Below, in pieces: positions 11,018-22,856 of a stretch of DNA of 64,000 nt. The DNA is from Suillus spraguei (lineage: Eukaryota > Basidiomycota > Agaricomycetes > Boletales > Suillaceae), in assembly GCA_016800925.1 (NCBI GenBank), contig JABCPU010000076.1, positions 153,233-217,232 on the forward strand, given 5' to 3'. The first letter of the stretch is position 1. Every line of letters begins with the position of its first letter. A program made the translations under genes and the position numbers. Under the pieces are notes generated by a model. That model ran no database searches, was not told where the DNA came from, and worked only from the letters and a program-made list of their open reading frames with translations.

Positions 11018-11265
11018 ATTATAGGAGGAATGATACTGGGGTTCACAGTACTATATGATAGTCCAGAATCACAACTTGGCAAAAGGTGAGGTAATTATAT
11101 ACTGACACATTATAAATGTAAGGCAAGTAAGGGTGAATAGGACATATATTAGTAATTAGAGCTAGTACGGTAACTAGTAGTATGTGTCCTTACAGCAGTT
11201 TGCATAATAAGAGAGGCCGGCGGTATTTTCCAAAAAAGCGTGCATTTGTTTTCGAAAAGTAGTCC

Positions 11266-11550
11266 TACAAAGATCGATTTTTATCTCAACAATGAAGCAA
11301 GCTATTGACATGGTCCAAGCGACAAAACTGATCAGAAAAATCGAACGCAGACGACCAGCGAAAAAACCAAGCGATTCGGTGAAGTTGGTGGTCACCTGCT
11401 CTCAGAGCCAACAGTCTACAAAGATTGATTTTTATTTCAGTAACGAAGCAAGATAATGACAAGCGGTAAGATACAAACTTGATAAGAACAATGAGGCGCA
11501 GACGACTGTAGAACGAATGGAACGATCTGGCGAAGTGGACACTTGTCTCG
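11266..11550. repeat. Diverged tandem duplication of about 147 bp
   Basis: The block 11266-11395 (ctacaaagatcgatttttat, then gaagcaag, then gcagacgacc) is repeated with substitutions and small indels at 11413-11550 (tacaaagattgatttttatt). ORFs crossing it on the minus strand are not called. Confidence 0.6.
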
Positions 11551-11630
11551 TGTCTAGTACTAGTATACAAACCAAATTCACACACATCTAATCTCACTTT
11601 TCCCGGTCTGCTACATTGTCTCGCAGGATG

Positions 11631-11820
11631 GCAAAGGCTCCTGCACGAGTGCGCAAGGTCAAGGAGCCTCGTAAACGCGGCCGTCCTCCGAAAAAGCAAT
11701 CACAGCTCCCCAGTGGTACACAGGTGGAAGATCCTTCAAGTCAGGAAGTCGTCTCAAAGACTAAACCACGGCCACGGCCCATTCCACCGAAAAAAGCCTG
11801 GCACTTCGTCAGCAGCCACA
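11631..11820 (+). CDS. AT-hook protein fragment
   Basis: The plus-strand frame from the ATG at 11631 encodes a very basic N-terminus, MAKAPARVRKVKEPRKRGRP. Its core KRGRPPKK is a canonical AT-hook minor-groove DNA-binding motif. It is followed by a Pro/Lys-rich linker (KPRPRPIP). The useful frame ends near 11800, where the antisense Tc1-like transposase remnant begins, and continuation beyond that point would be antisense to it. The C-terminus is therefore probably lost. Function beyond DNA binding is unknown. Confidence 0.45.
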
Positions 11821-11824
11821 ATGC

Positions 11825-12410
11825 CAGGTGGATTCAGCTCCGCACCAGATGTCGGCGGAGCTCTTGTCGACAAAAATGAGTTGGTCGGGTCTATACTTGA
11901 GGCCAATCTGATACATGTACTCAGCACGTTTATCAAGGTTCCGCTCTCTTGCTTCTCGAGTGATCTATTGCACACATCAATCAAAAATCATTGTCAACGA
12001 GAATCAAGACACTAACTTTCTTCCTTGAATATCCCGTGCGATGAAGCGTTCGCCAGATGGTGGACAATGACAGGTGTTTCCCGCGAGCCTTGCTAATCTC
12101 ATCACGGAGCTCATCTAGATACATATCACAGCTGCGGGACAAACAGCATGCCTGTACTTTTATATGTCAGAATTTGCACAGAAAGAGATTGAATATGGAC
12201 GCACCTCGATATCTTCCAAGTCCATCATTCAAGTTCTACCACTCTTACCCCTCTGACTTTCTATGGCTTCCCAGTCAATTTATAGCATCGTGCAATCCTT
12301 TCTATTGTCGATTTGCTTGCACCAGTGTATGCCATGATTTCAGACGTGTCAAGGAGTGTTAGCATTTGGATGATAATTTTGCATAGTTCTTGCGAAAATA
12401 AAGAGTGACC
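11825..12410 (-). pseudogene. Tc1-like (IS630-type) transposase remnant
   Basis: Reading the minus strand: LDTSEIMAYTGASKSTIERI (helix-turn-helix), a stop, then CDMYLDELRDEISK and LSLSTIWRTLHRTGYSRKK. An intron of about 60 nt (GTTAGT to CAATAG) follows, then ITREARERNLDKRAEYMYQI and YRPDQLIFVDKSSAD. The last block corresponds to the VDES region holding the first catalytic Asp of the DDE domain, with Glu replaced by Lys here. The remaining catalytic domain is absent, and the frame has stops near 12200-12260. It is dead. Confidence 0.7.
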
Positions 12411-12848
12411 GTCCGCAGGCGAGTTGAGCGCTGGTATAGATTATGTTTGAGTCCTTAACCAATGAAGTTACCTCCTCTTGATAGTTTAGTATGAACCTCT
12501 CCTTCCCTCATTGTGGGTACTTCATGTACTATATCCTTACCTTGCGTCGCAGTACGATGCAGTCAAGAGGTTTATGAACAACAGTTATTCAACTCAGAGA
12601 GAAAAACGGGAATTCCTCAGAATCATCTGTCTGTACCCACTAGTATTGGTGTCAATGCAAATGGGCACGTGAGTAACCGAAACGCATCATGGCCACACTA
12701 GGAATAAACGATATAGTCACTGGCAGGGGTGTGTTACTACAATGCAATCTCGTTGTTTAGGTCTGTGATGGTATCAGTGGCGAGATGGGAATTAAAACGT
12801 TTGTTTCCGTACATTTACGTAAGATAGAGTACAGGCCGAGCACAGCCC

Positions 12849-13874
12849 TTATTCATTGAGCACCGTCGATAGACCAGCTAACTTCATTTTGACTCCTATC
12901 TCCAACAAGTAATCGAGACACTGATATCATTAAGCTTTTGACCTGAGCATAAAATGAGTTGCAACTGACCTCTGTTTGGGTTTTTGCTTTCTGCCAATCG
13001 TCGCCTGATGGGGGAAGTTGACATATAGAAATTAAGATGATTGGCCGATGACATACCCCACACATAAATACCGTGCCGCAAAACGAGAATACCAGCGGCC
13101 CTGGGATACTTCTCCATGGCATCTTTCATGCTGTCCTTCAGGTCTTCTTCGTTAGGCGTATTGTCAATGATCGGGACTTCAAGGGTGTCAAGGTATGAAA
13201 GGGTAGGGCCATTTCCGCCAATTCGAACGCCCTTGATCATCTTTCCAGAGATCAATGAAGGGAGAATAAAAAGTAAAAGCGCAATACCTCCTGTGAACAA
13301 GATCGGTATAAAAGCTCACAGAATCCTAACTCAACTCACTTGATGAGAAATTCTGAACATCTTCTCTTTCTCCCAAAGCAGTGTTGCCATCACAGCGTTC
13401 TGAGAATGAGTGTGAATACACGAGCCAGCGTTACGAATCGTAAAAGCATTCCAGAAAAGCGGGGTGCAAGCGGACTCTTTCAAGTTCAAGTTGGGGCGAC
13501 GAAGAAAAATCCTATCGGTATGTGGAGAAGGCTCTGCCTGGGGATAAGGTAGGACGAATATATGCGAGGGCTCGATGCGCTCTTTCTGCACGCCTGAAGG
13601 GGCGATGTACACTTTATCGCTACGGGAAACTTATCAGTGCGCGCAAGGTGAAGCAGACAAGAAACGAACTGAGTACGAATACAGATACCACCACCAGTGC
13701 CAGTCACCCATCCCAATCTATAGAAGGATGCGCATAGCTCTGATATAAGATTGGCAGGCTGATGATCGGTGATGCGATTGACAATTAGTATCACGAACCG
13801 AACTAGATACGGCTCACATGGAGAGGATCAGTGGACGTTACAAGAGCATCTTCCTGTGTTATGTTCGCAGACAT
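12849..13874 (-). CDS. MDE1: Methylthioribulose-1-phosphate dehydratase, 7 exons including a 3-nt microexon
   Basis: The enzyme dehydrates 5-methylthioribulose-1-phosphate in the methionine salvage pathway (class II aldolase fold, zinc-dependent, cytosolic). Exons: 13874-13818, 13758-13670, 13619-13340, 13290-13288, 13240-13057, 13004-12970, 12920-12849. All phases agree and give 239 aa. Visible landmarks are [34 protein letters not shown], the zinc ligands in ESACTPLF and [38 protein letters not shown] and [13 protein letters not shown]. The conserved HQEMIKG block has its Glu (human APIP Glu139, catalytic) only if the codon GAG at 13288-13290 is spliced in as a microexon between introns of 49 and 47 nt. 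Without it the enzyme would read HQMIKG. No lesions are seen. Confidence 0.93.
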
Positions 13875-14042
13875 TGTAATACAGTAACAGGCTGTACGGC
13901 TGTAGTTTCTGTGGCGTCACGGAGGATAAAGTTCGGGTAGAACCGAATAAGGTCTCGGTGATGTGACTAGACTGGGCCGAACCCTTTACGAATAACGAGA
14001 GTGATCGACGATTGCAATTGCATTCTTTCGTCATTCAATTCT

Positions 14043-17000
14043 ATGAGCCCTGTTCTATCAAACGTCTATCATGAGCGTGCTTCATCGACCCCGAATCTCG
14101 AGGTAGGTTCTCATGCTTGCCCTCCACTCTTCGTGCTCTCTCTCTAAACTCTGGCGGTCGCGCAGGTTCAGGCCGCTCCGTCTGATGTGGAAATGGAGGT
14201 TGATACCGAATTAACACTTCACGATGCTCGACAGTCTGCAAAACGCATGCATCCACTTTCGCAACCTGCGATGACCGGCCAAGATGCACGAGCAGATCTC
14301 AATACTGCTGTCAGTTTTCAGGATACACGTTTTAAACCCATCAGGATATCCGACGAGGCATGCACCCTCCTCTCAATCAGAATCAAACTAATCCTGCTCC
14401 ACAGGTGCATCCATATACAAAGATGGCATTGGCTGCGTTGTCTTGTTCAGCTAAAGTGTGTTTTCATTTTCTTTCTCCCGATCTTCTACTGTTGCTCAGC
14501 AATCATTTTCATTTTTGCAGATTATTCTAGCTCATGCGGATCGCGACAAAGCAATACTTGAACTTCCCAAGAAGATATGTGAAGTGTATGACTTCATATC
14601 ACAAGACGACATGCTTGACAAAATCAAAATCTCATCGATGCGCGCTATGCTTGGAAAGGTTTCTCAGCAGACCCACGAATGTGCCAATTTTATCAAAAAT
14701 TATTCGGAGACCAAGAGCTTTTGTGAGTCTTAATAAGTTGTTGCGTTCTTGACCGTCTCAAGCTGTTACTATCATCACAGGGAGCAGATCCAGAAAGGAC
14801 GTCAGCTCGGAAACAACAACATATACAATTCAAAATTACAATGAGGTGTTCGATAGGCTCATGCAAAGCTTCCGGGACGAGGTTGCTTGTGATGACGTAG
14901 ACATACATGTCCATGATATGGGTAAGGGTTTGGACGTTCTCGTCACTTGACATATATTCACACCTTTTTAGAGGAAACATTGGACCTCAGCGGTATGACT
15001 TTGCAGATGGCGCGGGACTAGACACCAGAAAAGAACGCCTTGAAGGGACGCGCACGGAAATCCTTTGCCAGATCACGGACTGGGTCAACAGCACTGGGGA
15101 TAACGTCCCACACGTGCTGTGGCTATCTGGCACTGCAGGCAAGGGCAAATCGGCCATCGCCCACACAATTACCAGGTGGATTGAAGATGTGGGAGGGCTT
15201 GGTTCCTGTTTCTGTTTTGACCGGCAGCGAGAAGCAGACCGTCGCCACGAAAGATCTTTTCCACGGTTGCGCGGTACTTGGCTGACCGTAATCCGGAGAT
15301 GAAGAGAGCATTAGCACATACAGTCAAGATCGCAAAAGTGAAGACGACGGTGGATATCGTCCAGCAGTGGCAGAAACTTCTAATCGGACCACTGAAGAAG
15401 TCATCTGGGTCAACCGGGGAACCCATCACGGTCGTGATCGATGGACTGGATGAGAGCGGTGGAGTAGAGACTCGAGAAGACCTGCTCCGCATTCTAGCTG
15501 GCAAGCATCCCGCCGTTCCCAAAATCACAGACCTCCCAGGCAATTTCCGGTTCATCGTCACTTCTCGCGCGCTTGATGACATCAAAAAAGAGTTTGACGG
15601 CGTTCAGCATATTCGACAAATATCGATGGACAACATTCCACCAGCATTCGCAGAGCGTGACATTCGTACCTACGTATCCAAGAAGTTAGAAGGTTTTGGT
15701 TTTCAGGACAGAGAGTTTAGGGTTCTCGCTCAGAACGCTGATGGGCTTTTCGAGTGGGCGCGTCTCGCCTGCGCATACATCAAGAAGTCCCATACTGGAC
15801 TATCCCAAATGGATCGCTACGAAGCTGTGGTGTCACGGGATCCTACTAAGAGAAGAATGCTATTGCACGGCATGTATATCCTCATTTTAACAGATATCAT
15901 ACCCAGGGATGCTTTTCCGCAATCGCAGACAGAGCGTTCGACCGCGCTAGCGAAATTTCGCTCGGTGATGGGACAAATACTAGGCATAGCCAAACCCCTT
16001 CCTTTAGCTTCCTTGAATGCCATGAAGCGCCATTTTCCAACGCAAGAGGACGATTTCGACGTGGGGCTTGTGGTAGAATGCATGGGTTCCCTCCTGAGCG
16101 GCACCACCAACCCATATTTTCCAATCCGACCCCTTCACGCATCCTTCCATGACTTCTTGACCGACGAACGAGCCAGTGGAGAGTTTTTCGTCGACCTGTC
16201 AAAGGCGCAACACGACCTTGCATTTGCATCGCTTCGGGTGATGGAACATGATCTTCGCTTTAATATCTGTGATTTAACATCCTCGTATCTGCCTAATAAG
16301 AAAGATCCCGGACTGCAAGAACGAGTTCAAAAATGCATCCCCCCACATCTATCATATTCATGTCGATTTTGGATTTCACATGTACGAACCGCAGTCTTCA
16401 CCAAGGAGCTCGCGAAAGAAGTGAAATTATTCTTCGACCACGAGCGGCTGTTTTTCTGGCTTGAGTCACTCGCGTTGATCAATGCGCTCAGCAGTGCAGG
16501 TCCTGCCCTCTCACTCATTCCCCAGTGGCTCAAGGTGAGCACATTGTTATTAGGTGTCAGATAAAGCGCTCATGGACAACTACAGGGCCATCCAAAATTC
16601 ATAGACGTCTCATCGACTGCAATGGACGCACAGAGGTTCATTCAAGTCTTCGGGGCCATGATTTTACACAGCACACCGCATCTGTATGTATCAGCACTCC
16701 CATTCTCGCCTTCCGACTCTCCGCTATCGAGAAATTTTCACGTATGGTTTCCGAATACTCTTCGTGTGGCACTCGGACGTCATATGAACTGGCCGGCTGC
16801 TCAGACCGTGCTCAGGGGGCACACCTCTGCAGTTAAGTCGGTCTCGTTCTCGCCGGACGGCGCCCACATCGTCACTGGTTCAAGGGATGGGACTGTTCGG
16901 CTGTGGGATGCTGCGACGGGGCAGCCAGTCGGTGAGCCCCTGCGGGGGCACACTCGTTTAGTTTCGTTGGTCTCGTTCTCGCCGGACGGCACTCGCATCG

Positions 17001-17473
17001 TCACTGGTTCTTGGGATCAGACTGTTTGGCTGTGGGATGCAGCGATGAGGCAGCCATCGCAGCATTGCACCGTGTCAGATCCTCCACCATTCTCAGATGA
17101 ACATCACATGATCGGGGCCACCACTACCATGACATTGAACACTTGGAACAATCACTTCTCGTCCAACTCCACCCACACACTGTGCAACACTTTTAAGTTA
17201 ATTGAGGAAGCACCTGATGAGTTCATGGAGGAAGTGTCCGATGAGTTTACGGAGGAAGCATCTTATGACAACTGCAGTTCGACTCCCTTTGTCCGGAATG
17301 CTGACAGTGGATGGGTGGTGGGGCCCAAAGGTCGGCTATTATTCTGGGAACCACCTGCTTCTTGATGCCCATTTTATAGCCCTGGAACCTTACTGGTGAT
17401 ACACAGAGGTACTGAGCTTGATTTGAGCCACATGGCACACGGACAACACTGGCAAAAGTGCCGAGAGGGGTGA
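14043..17473 (+). pseudogene. NACHT-WD40 (NLR-like STAND) gene with two frameshifts and a nonsense codon
   Basis: Exons: 14043-14102, 14166-14357, 14405-14455, 14521-14722, 14781-14921, 14972-16534, 16586-17473. The N-terminal helical region (EVYDFIS, MRAMLGKVSQQTHECANFIK) precedes a NACHT NTPase with Walker A (LSGTAGKGKSAIAHT) and Walker B (VVIDGLDESGG). Two WD40 repeats follow ([15 protein letters not shown] ending [26 protein letters not shown] ending VWLWDAA). The C-terminal [17 protein letters not shown] is typical of the family. Single-base losses are needed near 15000 and 15255 to keep the frame. TGA at 17362-17364 replaces an expected Arg codon; in-frame coding continues (LDLSHMAHGQHWQKC) to the TGA at 17471. 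Intron 2 has a GC donor (14358). Intact relatives act as STAND receptors, probably in self/non-self recognition, and carry more WD40 repeats. Confidence 0.85.
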
Positions 17474-18826
17474 GTCTCAGCCACCTTTCTGTTCCTGGCA
17501 CTTACTCAAAACGACACCTGTAGACCTTAGTGCCGACTATATCCATTGTGGGGGTATCAGAAACAATTTAGCGACAACTCATCGGCTATTCCTTGATACC
17601 GACACTGCATATATCCACTCAAGCTCGCAATGATCGTCCAATACTTCCAATAAATTCTCCGTCTTTGGCTTCTTCCACTTCTCAATCATTCTCCCCAAGT
17701 TTTCCCTCTACTTTGCGTCCCAACATCATATCTCCCAAGGCCTTCCCACTCAACCATGCATGTACCATCCCCTCGCCCGAATACCCAGCTGCAAATCACT
17801 CCCTCGGAGCAGCACCCACATGCCTCCCACCCCTATTTAATCAACAGCGCCCCATTCCTTCGTGGCCAAGGGCTAACCCAACTGAAAGGCCCAAAATCCT
17901 ATCATGGTCATTGTATGTAGCTCACTGCCATTGTATTTAATTCACGGCCACTTTACTATACTGAACACTGCGCCAATGTACTTTGTCACACGCAGACCAG
18001 CTCATTTGGATGATTATGGACTCGTTGTCTCAATCGACACTCACTGATAGCGATTTTGAATGTCTTCAGATCAAACTCTAACGCTGGGACCATTCGATGC
18101 GTTCCAGACCGTCCACGTGACCTAGTCATGCGAACAGTGTCACACTTCAGTCACGCGGATGTATGATTAGATAGCAATTGCCAATCAGTATCAGCTTTGA
18201 CCGGGATCCTAACTGTATAACCGGAGGTCGACGCCGGCGTATGATTGTTGCAGTTGCCTGTTGTCTATTCTCTGACTCACATTTCCATATCTGTGCATGA
18301 ATAGTATTCCAAAGGGAAATTTTGTCCAACCCTGTGATGGCGGTGAACCTGGGAGGAAGTGGCAGACACAGCTGTGCTGGAATCCGCGCCACAGCAGGTG
18401 GCACCGAACTCGGAGACAAAGACACGAGCCACAACAACTTGCACATCATTACATATTATAATTAGGCGTGCGAGATATGTACCACACACGCATGACGTGG
18501 GCCATCTGGTGACAAGGCTATAGCTAACAACTTTGAGCTTCGTGAGTCATTGACAAGGTTTTCCATCTTATTCTTGCACAAGGTTCGTTTCTAGAACACA
18601 TCGCAATCCGTTATATGTGTCTCTTGCCTCTCAGGAGGTGTTACATAAGCATGGTTCTCAATCTTCCCAACCTGTGCACACGGGTGCCTCGCCGGTTTGT
18701 CATTTCACGTTCAGGAACATCTTAAGCCGCATCAACAAGGCTGTGCTGATAATTATAACGACGTTCGAGTGTTTTACTTGTACAGCCTCAAGAGCTTGCT
18801 GTATTATTTAAACTGACGTGTCGTCC
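17474..18826. other. Intergenic, no gene recognised
   Basis: A Pro/Ser-rich frame at 17593-17940 and minus-strand frames at 18147-18489 show no family resemblance and are not called. Around 18400-18820 may lie the upstream region of the DUF6593 gene. Confidence 0.5.
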
Positions 18827-19583
18827 ATGAATATGCCCACCTACAAAGCACTCCCCACCATGCAGGCAGCATCAGCGTCAACAAATCCTGTCTCACCGAA
18901 ATCATACAATTTCAGCCTAGAGGATATGAAAAACACGAAAATATTCAATAACCAACCGGCTTCTCCATTGTACTCGGTAGTCACTGACATAAAGTCAGAC
19001 AAGCGGACTGACATCTTCGATGTTCGTGGCAATCGCCTGTTGGCTCGGGTGGATAGGAGGGATATCTTGCCAGACACCATCACGTTTCCCAATAGAAATA
19101 GTGGCTCTTCAATACACCTCAGTAAATGGCTGCAGAAAAGCAAGCTTGAGGATGGACAGTACGTGAACTGGTATAGGTGAGCGCAGTCCAGTGACTGACA
19201 TGTACTACAGTCACATCCACTCCATTGAGACTGCACATGGGACTTACGTTTGGAAGTCGGACGCCGCTTACCGACTTGCTGTAAGTCAACATGCGATAGA
19301 CTATCTTTGTGCCACACTCTGACGTTTGCTCTCGCGAATTACGTTCTGTTAGCTGTATCGGAAGGGTGACATGTCCAACCCTGTTGCGCACCTCCAACAA
19401 GGAACACGAACCCAAAACTTCGCGGTAATCATGCAGGAGGAAGCGGAGCTCATTCGCGATGACGTCATTGTGTCCTTCTTGATTCTTGAACAACGCCTAA
19501 GAATATCTGAGAAGCACATCGTCGTCGGAGGGGGCATGTTCGAACAAAATCGAGCGGTATTGGGATACGTGAATACACCATAA
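18827..19583 (+). CDS. DUF6593-like protein, copy 1
   Basis: Three exons (18827-19176, 19211-19280, 19353-19583) in consistent phase encode 216 aa. The pattern of strand-like segments resembles DUF6593, a fungal domain distantly like tubby/phospholipid-scramblase folds: PLYSVVTDIK, RLLARVDRRDILPDTITF, TYVWKSDAAYRLALYRKGD, then VAHLQQG and RDDVIVSFLILEQRLRIS. It ends KHIVVGGGMFEQNRAVLGY. The start may be 18827, 18833 or 18860. The middle exon is exactly 70 nt, as in copy 2 at 22179. Role unknown; such proteins are common in Agaricomycetes and often small and cytosolic. Confidence 0.75.
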
Positions 19584-19831
19584 TTGGGCGCATGGATCCA
19601 TGTCAGGGATTCGTGGAGCGATTCGATCTGGAAAGCTATATATTTTCTTGGGGTAACGTGAACTCGTCCGCAGCTAAAAGGAAAGTACCATTCTTTGGGA
19701 TTGTATACGAAGATGCACACGCAGACTTGAAGAAATGCATGCCAGAACTTCATCAATATATTTAGTGTAAATATTATCGTCGATCGCCCAAGTTGAGCAG
19801 GCGAAAGCACACCCAGGTCCACGGGCCTTGT

Positions 19832-21456
19832 TCATCCTCTCCAATAATTTGGTTTCATGAAGGGCATCGGGGAAACGATGGCTTTCCTCATTTTGTTTCG
19901 GACATCGATGTCGACCTCAGTGCCTTTCTTGTGGAAGCCAGACTTCACATAGCCCATCGCAATATTTTTCCCAAGCGTGGGGGAAGGAATGCCTGACGTG
20001 ACCACGCCAATCAATTCTTTTTGAGGCGATGAGTATATTTGTGCGCCCTCTGTGTAGTGGTTATCAGCATCGAATTTACGAAAAAGGTACCAACTGCTCT
20101 CACGTCGCGCAGGTGCACCATCCACTATGAATCCCACTCGGCGTCTCGGAGGGCCATCTTTCAGATGTTTACGTACCCCTTCCGCTCCAATGAAATCTCC
20201 AGTTTCTTTACGTTCCTTGCCTGAACGTGCAGTCAGTTTTACTACATCGTTCTCACGTGAAGAGATTCTCACCGATAACCCAAGTCAAACCAGCCTCGAC
20301 AGGAGTAGTATCCTCGTCCAAGTCATTACCATATAGACACATGCCAGCTTCTAGACGTAGGGAGTCCCGAGCACCCAGACCTGCCAGTTGCACTGGGGCA
20401 TTGCAGAGTAATTTGGTAACATCTTCCGTTTGAGATGGTGGTATCGAGATCTAGAACGTTGTGAGAACGCAAAGCCTTCAAAAATAGTCACAAGCGTGTC
20501 CACCTCAAACCCGTCTTCGCCGGTGTAGCCTCCCCGAGCAACGTGCAGGTTGAAACCCTTAATGGGCACAAATGCAGACTTGCCAAATGTTAGCTCACGT
20601 AGATTGAAGGAGGTCAAGCTCTGCAGATACTGCGCGGCCGCAGGACCTGAAACACAGTCAGAGGCTAGAGAAACTAGCTAGTTCATGCTGACCTTGCAAC
20701 GCAACAAGTCCCCAATCCTCCAAGACCTCGTGTTCCACCTTTCCACTTTTAGCGCTATCACTAGCATTCCACTCTTCAAGCTTCTCCTTGAACCACGCGA
20801 GATCCCTGTCCCGTCTTCCAGCGTTTGTTACCACGTAATAGGCATCTTCTGAGTGTTTCGTGATGACGGTATCGTCAATAATACCGCCTTTTTCATTCAG
20901 GAGAACAGATAAGGTAGAGGTATATGGGGCGAGCGATGTAAGCGACGAGGGCGTTAACCATTCTAAGAATGCTGTAACAGTACGTCCCCGGAAACTTAAT
21001 TTGCTTCAGTTTGTAGTGTGGTAATGATGAAGGCAGAATCCGACCCACTTGGATTGTACCATGTGTCCAACGTCAAATAGACCGGCATCGGTACGGACGT
21101 GGGCGTGGCTGGCACCTAGAAACCAACCATTAATGCGATGCTTCTCAAAGCCGACTGTGCCCGCACTTTGACCAATGTTCCCGTAGGCAAGAGGCATTTG
21201 ATATCCGGCGAATGGCACCATCTTCGCGTCATTCTTCATATGAAAATCATAAAGACCTGTTTTCCTGAGGGTCTGAACAAAAGCCTGTGAGCTTAATGTT
21301 TAACCTAGCAGCTTTACAACGACCTACTCCTTCTGTGGAGGTTGCTAACCCTCGAATGTTGGTCCAACCTGGCAAGCTACGGTGAACTCCACATCTTGAC
21401 CCGAAGAGAACACAATGTCGGGCCGTGCATGCAGATAGAGTACGGACGGTCAACAT
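19832..21456 (-). CDS. GCV1: Aminomethyltransferase, glycine cleavage system T protein (mitochondrial), 8 exons
   Basis: T protein transfers the aminomethyl carbon of glycine to tetrahydrofolate, releasing ammonia, in mitochondria. Exons: 21456-21328, 21284-21167, 21115-21049, 20994-20693, 20646-20504, 20450-20273, 20220-20104, 20049-19832. All phases close to give 423 aa. The first exon is Arg/Ser-rich and acid-poor ([20 protein letters not shown]), a mitochondrial presequence. Landmarks are [116 protein letters not shown] and the end [12 protein letters not shown]. No lesions are seen. It lies between two DUF6593 genes on the opposite strand. Confidence 0.95.
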
Positions 21457-22178
21457 ATGATCTGGCAAATGGTGGTCTGAAGAGGTCTAGGGTTGGTCTA
21501 AGATAAGCTGTGAACTTGCGGTCTTGAAGAGTCGGGTGGGAGTTACATATAGTACAGTTGCTGACTTCTACACTCTAACCGAACTGTTTTCGAACAATTT
21601 ACAACCTTCGCAGATTTGTCAACTCAGCTGCATACATTGTATACCATGCTCGTATATATTTAGTACGCAACGAGGACTGCCGCTTGATGGAGAGCATCAG
21701 AATGGCTACCAGCGTCGGGAGTGACTCAACCCTTCAACACCTAGTCAGGGCCTAAAGTCCCTAAGGCCTAGACAGCCTAATGATAGACGAATCTAGATGA
21801 TCATTCCTAATCAGAGCCAGTCACTGGGTCAGTGATTGCACTCAAAATCCCCCGGAGGAAATGAAACGTTGCTTGCGATTCAGAAGTCGTCTACTATGGG
21901 CGTCAAGGATTTCCGAGTCGCGCCGAGTCCGAAACTCGATCTTGTCACTTATGGATGTTGGAATCCGACTCACAGGACTCAGTTGCCGGATGATAGTTAA
22001 TACGTGCTCAGATCATCATCCTAAAAGTTCTTGTGATGATAGCGGCGGAACTTTCAACTGGTACGAGGTACGTACTGCTACTGAATTTATAAACACTAGT
22101 GACATCTGTCGCTTCTCATGCTCGGTCAGATTCACTGATGCTATTGACACTTCTCAGGCTTGTCTCAGACGATTCACC

Positions 22179-22856
22179 ATGGACTCTACAGCGACGCTCG
22201 TCAACCCCACCCCGCCTACACCCTACTACATGACCAGCAATAATCCAAAGAATGCCACAATTTATACCCACCCTGGTACCCCACTATACACGGTCACCAA
22301 CGATGGAAGACAGACAATAGTCAACGACCGTCGTACTCCTGGTCGGATCGTTGCCATTTTCCATCAGCGAGAAATTCTCCCAAATACCATTTCATTTTCA
22401 GAACGGAATGGTAACGCACCAATCAGCGTACAAAAATGGCTCCGAAAAACTAAGCTTGGAGACGGAACGTAAGCTGTACTTTGTCTGCAGAGCGACTTTC
22501 GGAGAATTCATGAGCTGGCTACTGTAGACCTGCTTTCGTCATGGGGACCGATTACGGACCATGCGTGTGGAAGATGATCTCAAGCCATCGTCAAAAAGTG
22601 AGTTTTCTTCTTCAAAAAGGTGCCTTTTCTCACCATTGCCTCCGTCCTGCAGGTTTACGCTCAATGTGACTTGGACCGACCAATAGCATCATGTTCATTT
22701 CATACCAACGTGTCAAATGGAAAGCCTGCATTTTTACTGGAATACGATGCAGAGCCTTTACGGGAAGACATTCTGGTGGCTTATCTGCTCCAGAGACAAC
22801 GAGTAATGTCAGAGGACAGGCTTATCGATGTCTTTGTAGGATCTCCGGCAGGGTAG
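22179..22856 (+). CDS. DUF6593-like protein, copy 2
   Basis: Exons 22179-22468, 22528-22597 and 22653-22856 are in phase and encode 187 aa. Landmarks parallel copy 1: TPLYTVTNDGRQTIV, REILPNTISFSERNG, QKWLRKTKLGDG, GPCVWKM, VYAQCDLDRPIASCSF, and EPLREDILVAYLLQRQRVMS at the end. The middle exon is again 70 nt and intron positions match copy 1. This supports descent by duplication with GCV1 now between the copies. Function unknown. Confidence 0.75.

Noticed and set aside
11713..12015. Plus-strand continuation of the AT-hook ORF in a second frame
   Set aside because: It is antisense to the recognisable Tc1-like transposase exon.
12896..13300. A single 134-aa minus-strand ORF starting within MDE1
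   Set aside because: Its start and end are intron sequence; only the middle is exon 5 of MDE1.
14041..14289. Minus-strand ORF opposite the NACHT gene start
   Set aside because: Antisense shadow of exons 1 and 2, with no motif.
17593..17940. Pro/Ser-rich plus-strand ORF after the NACHT gene
   Set aside because: Low-complexity composition, no splice support, no family resemblance.
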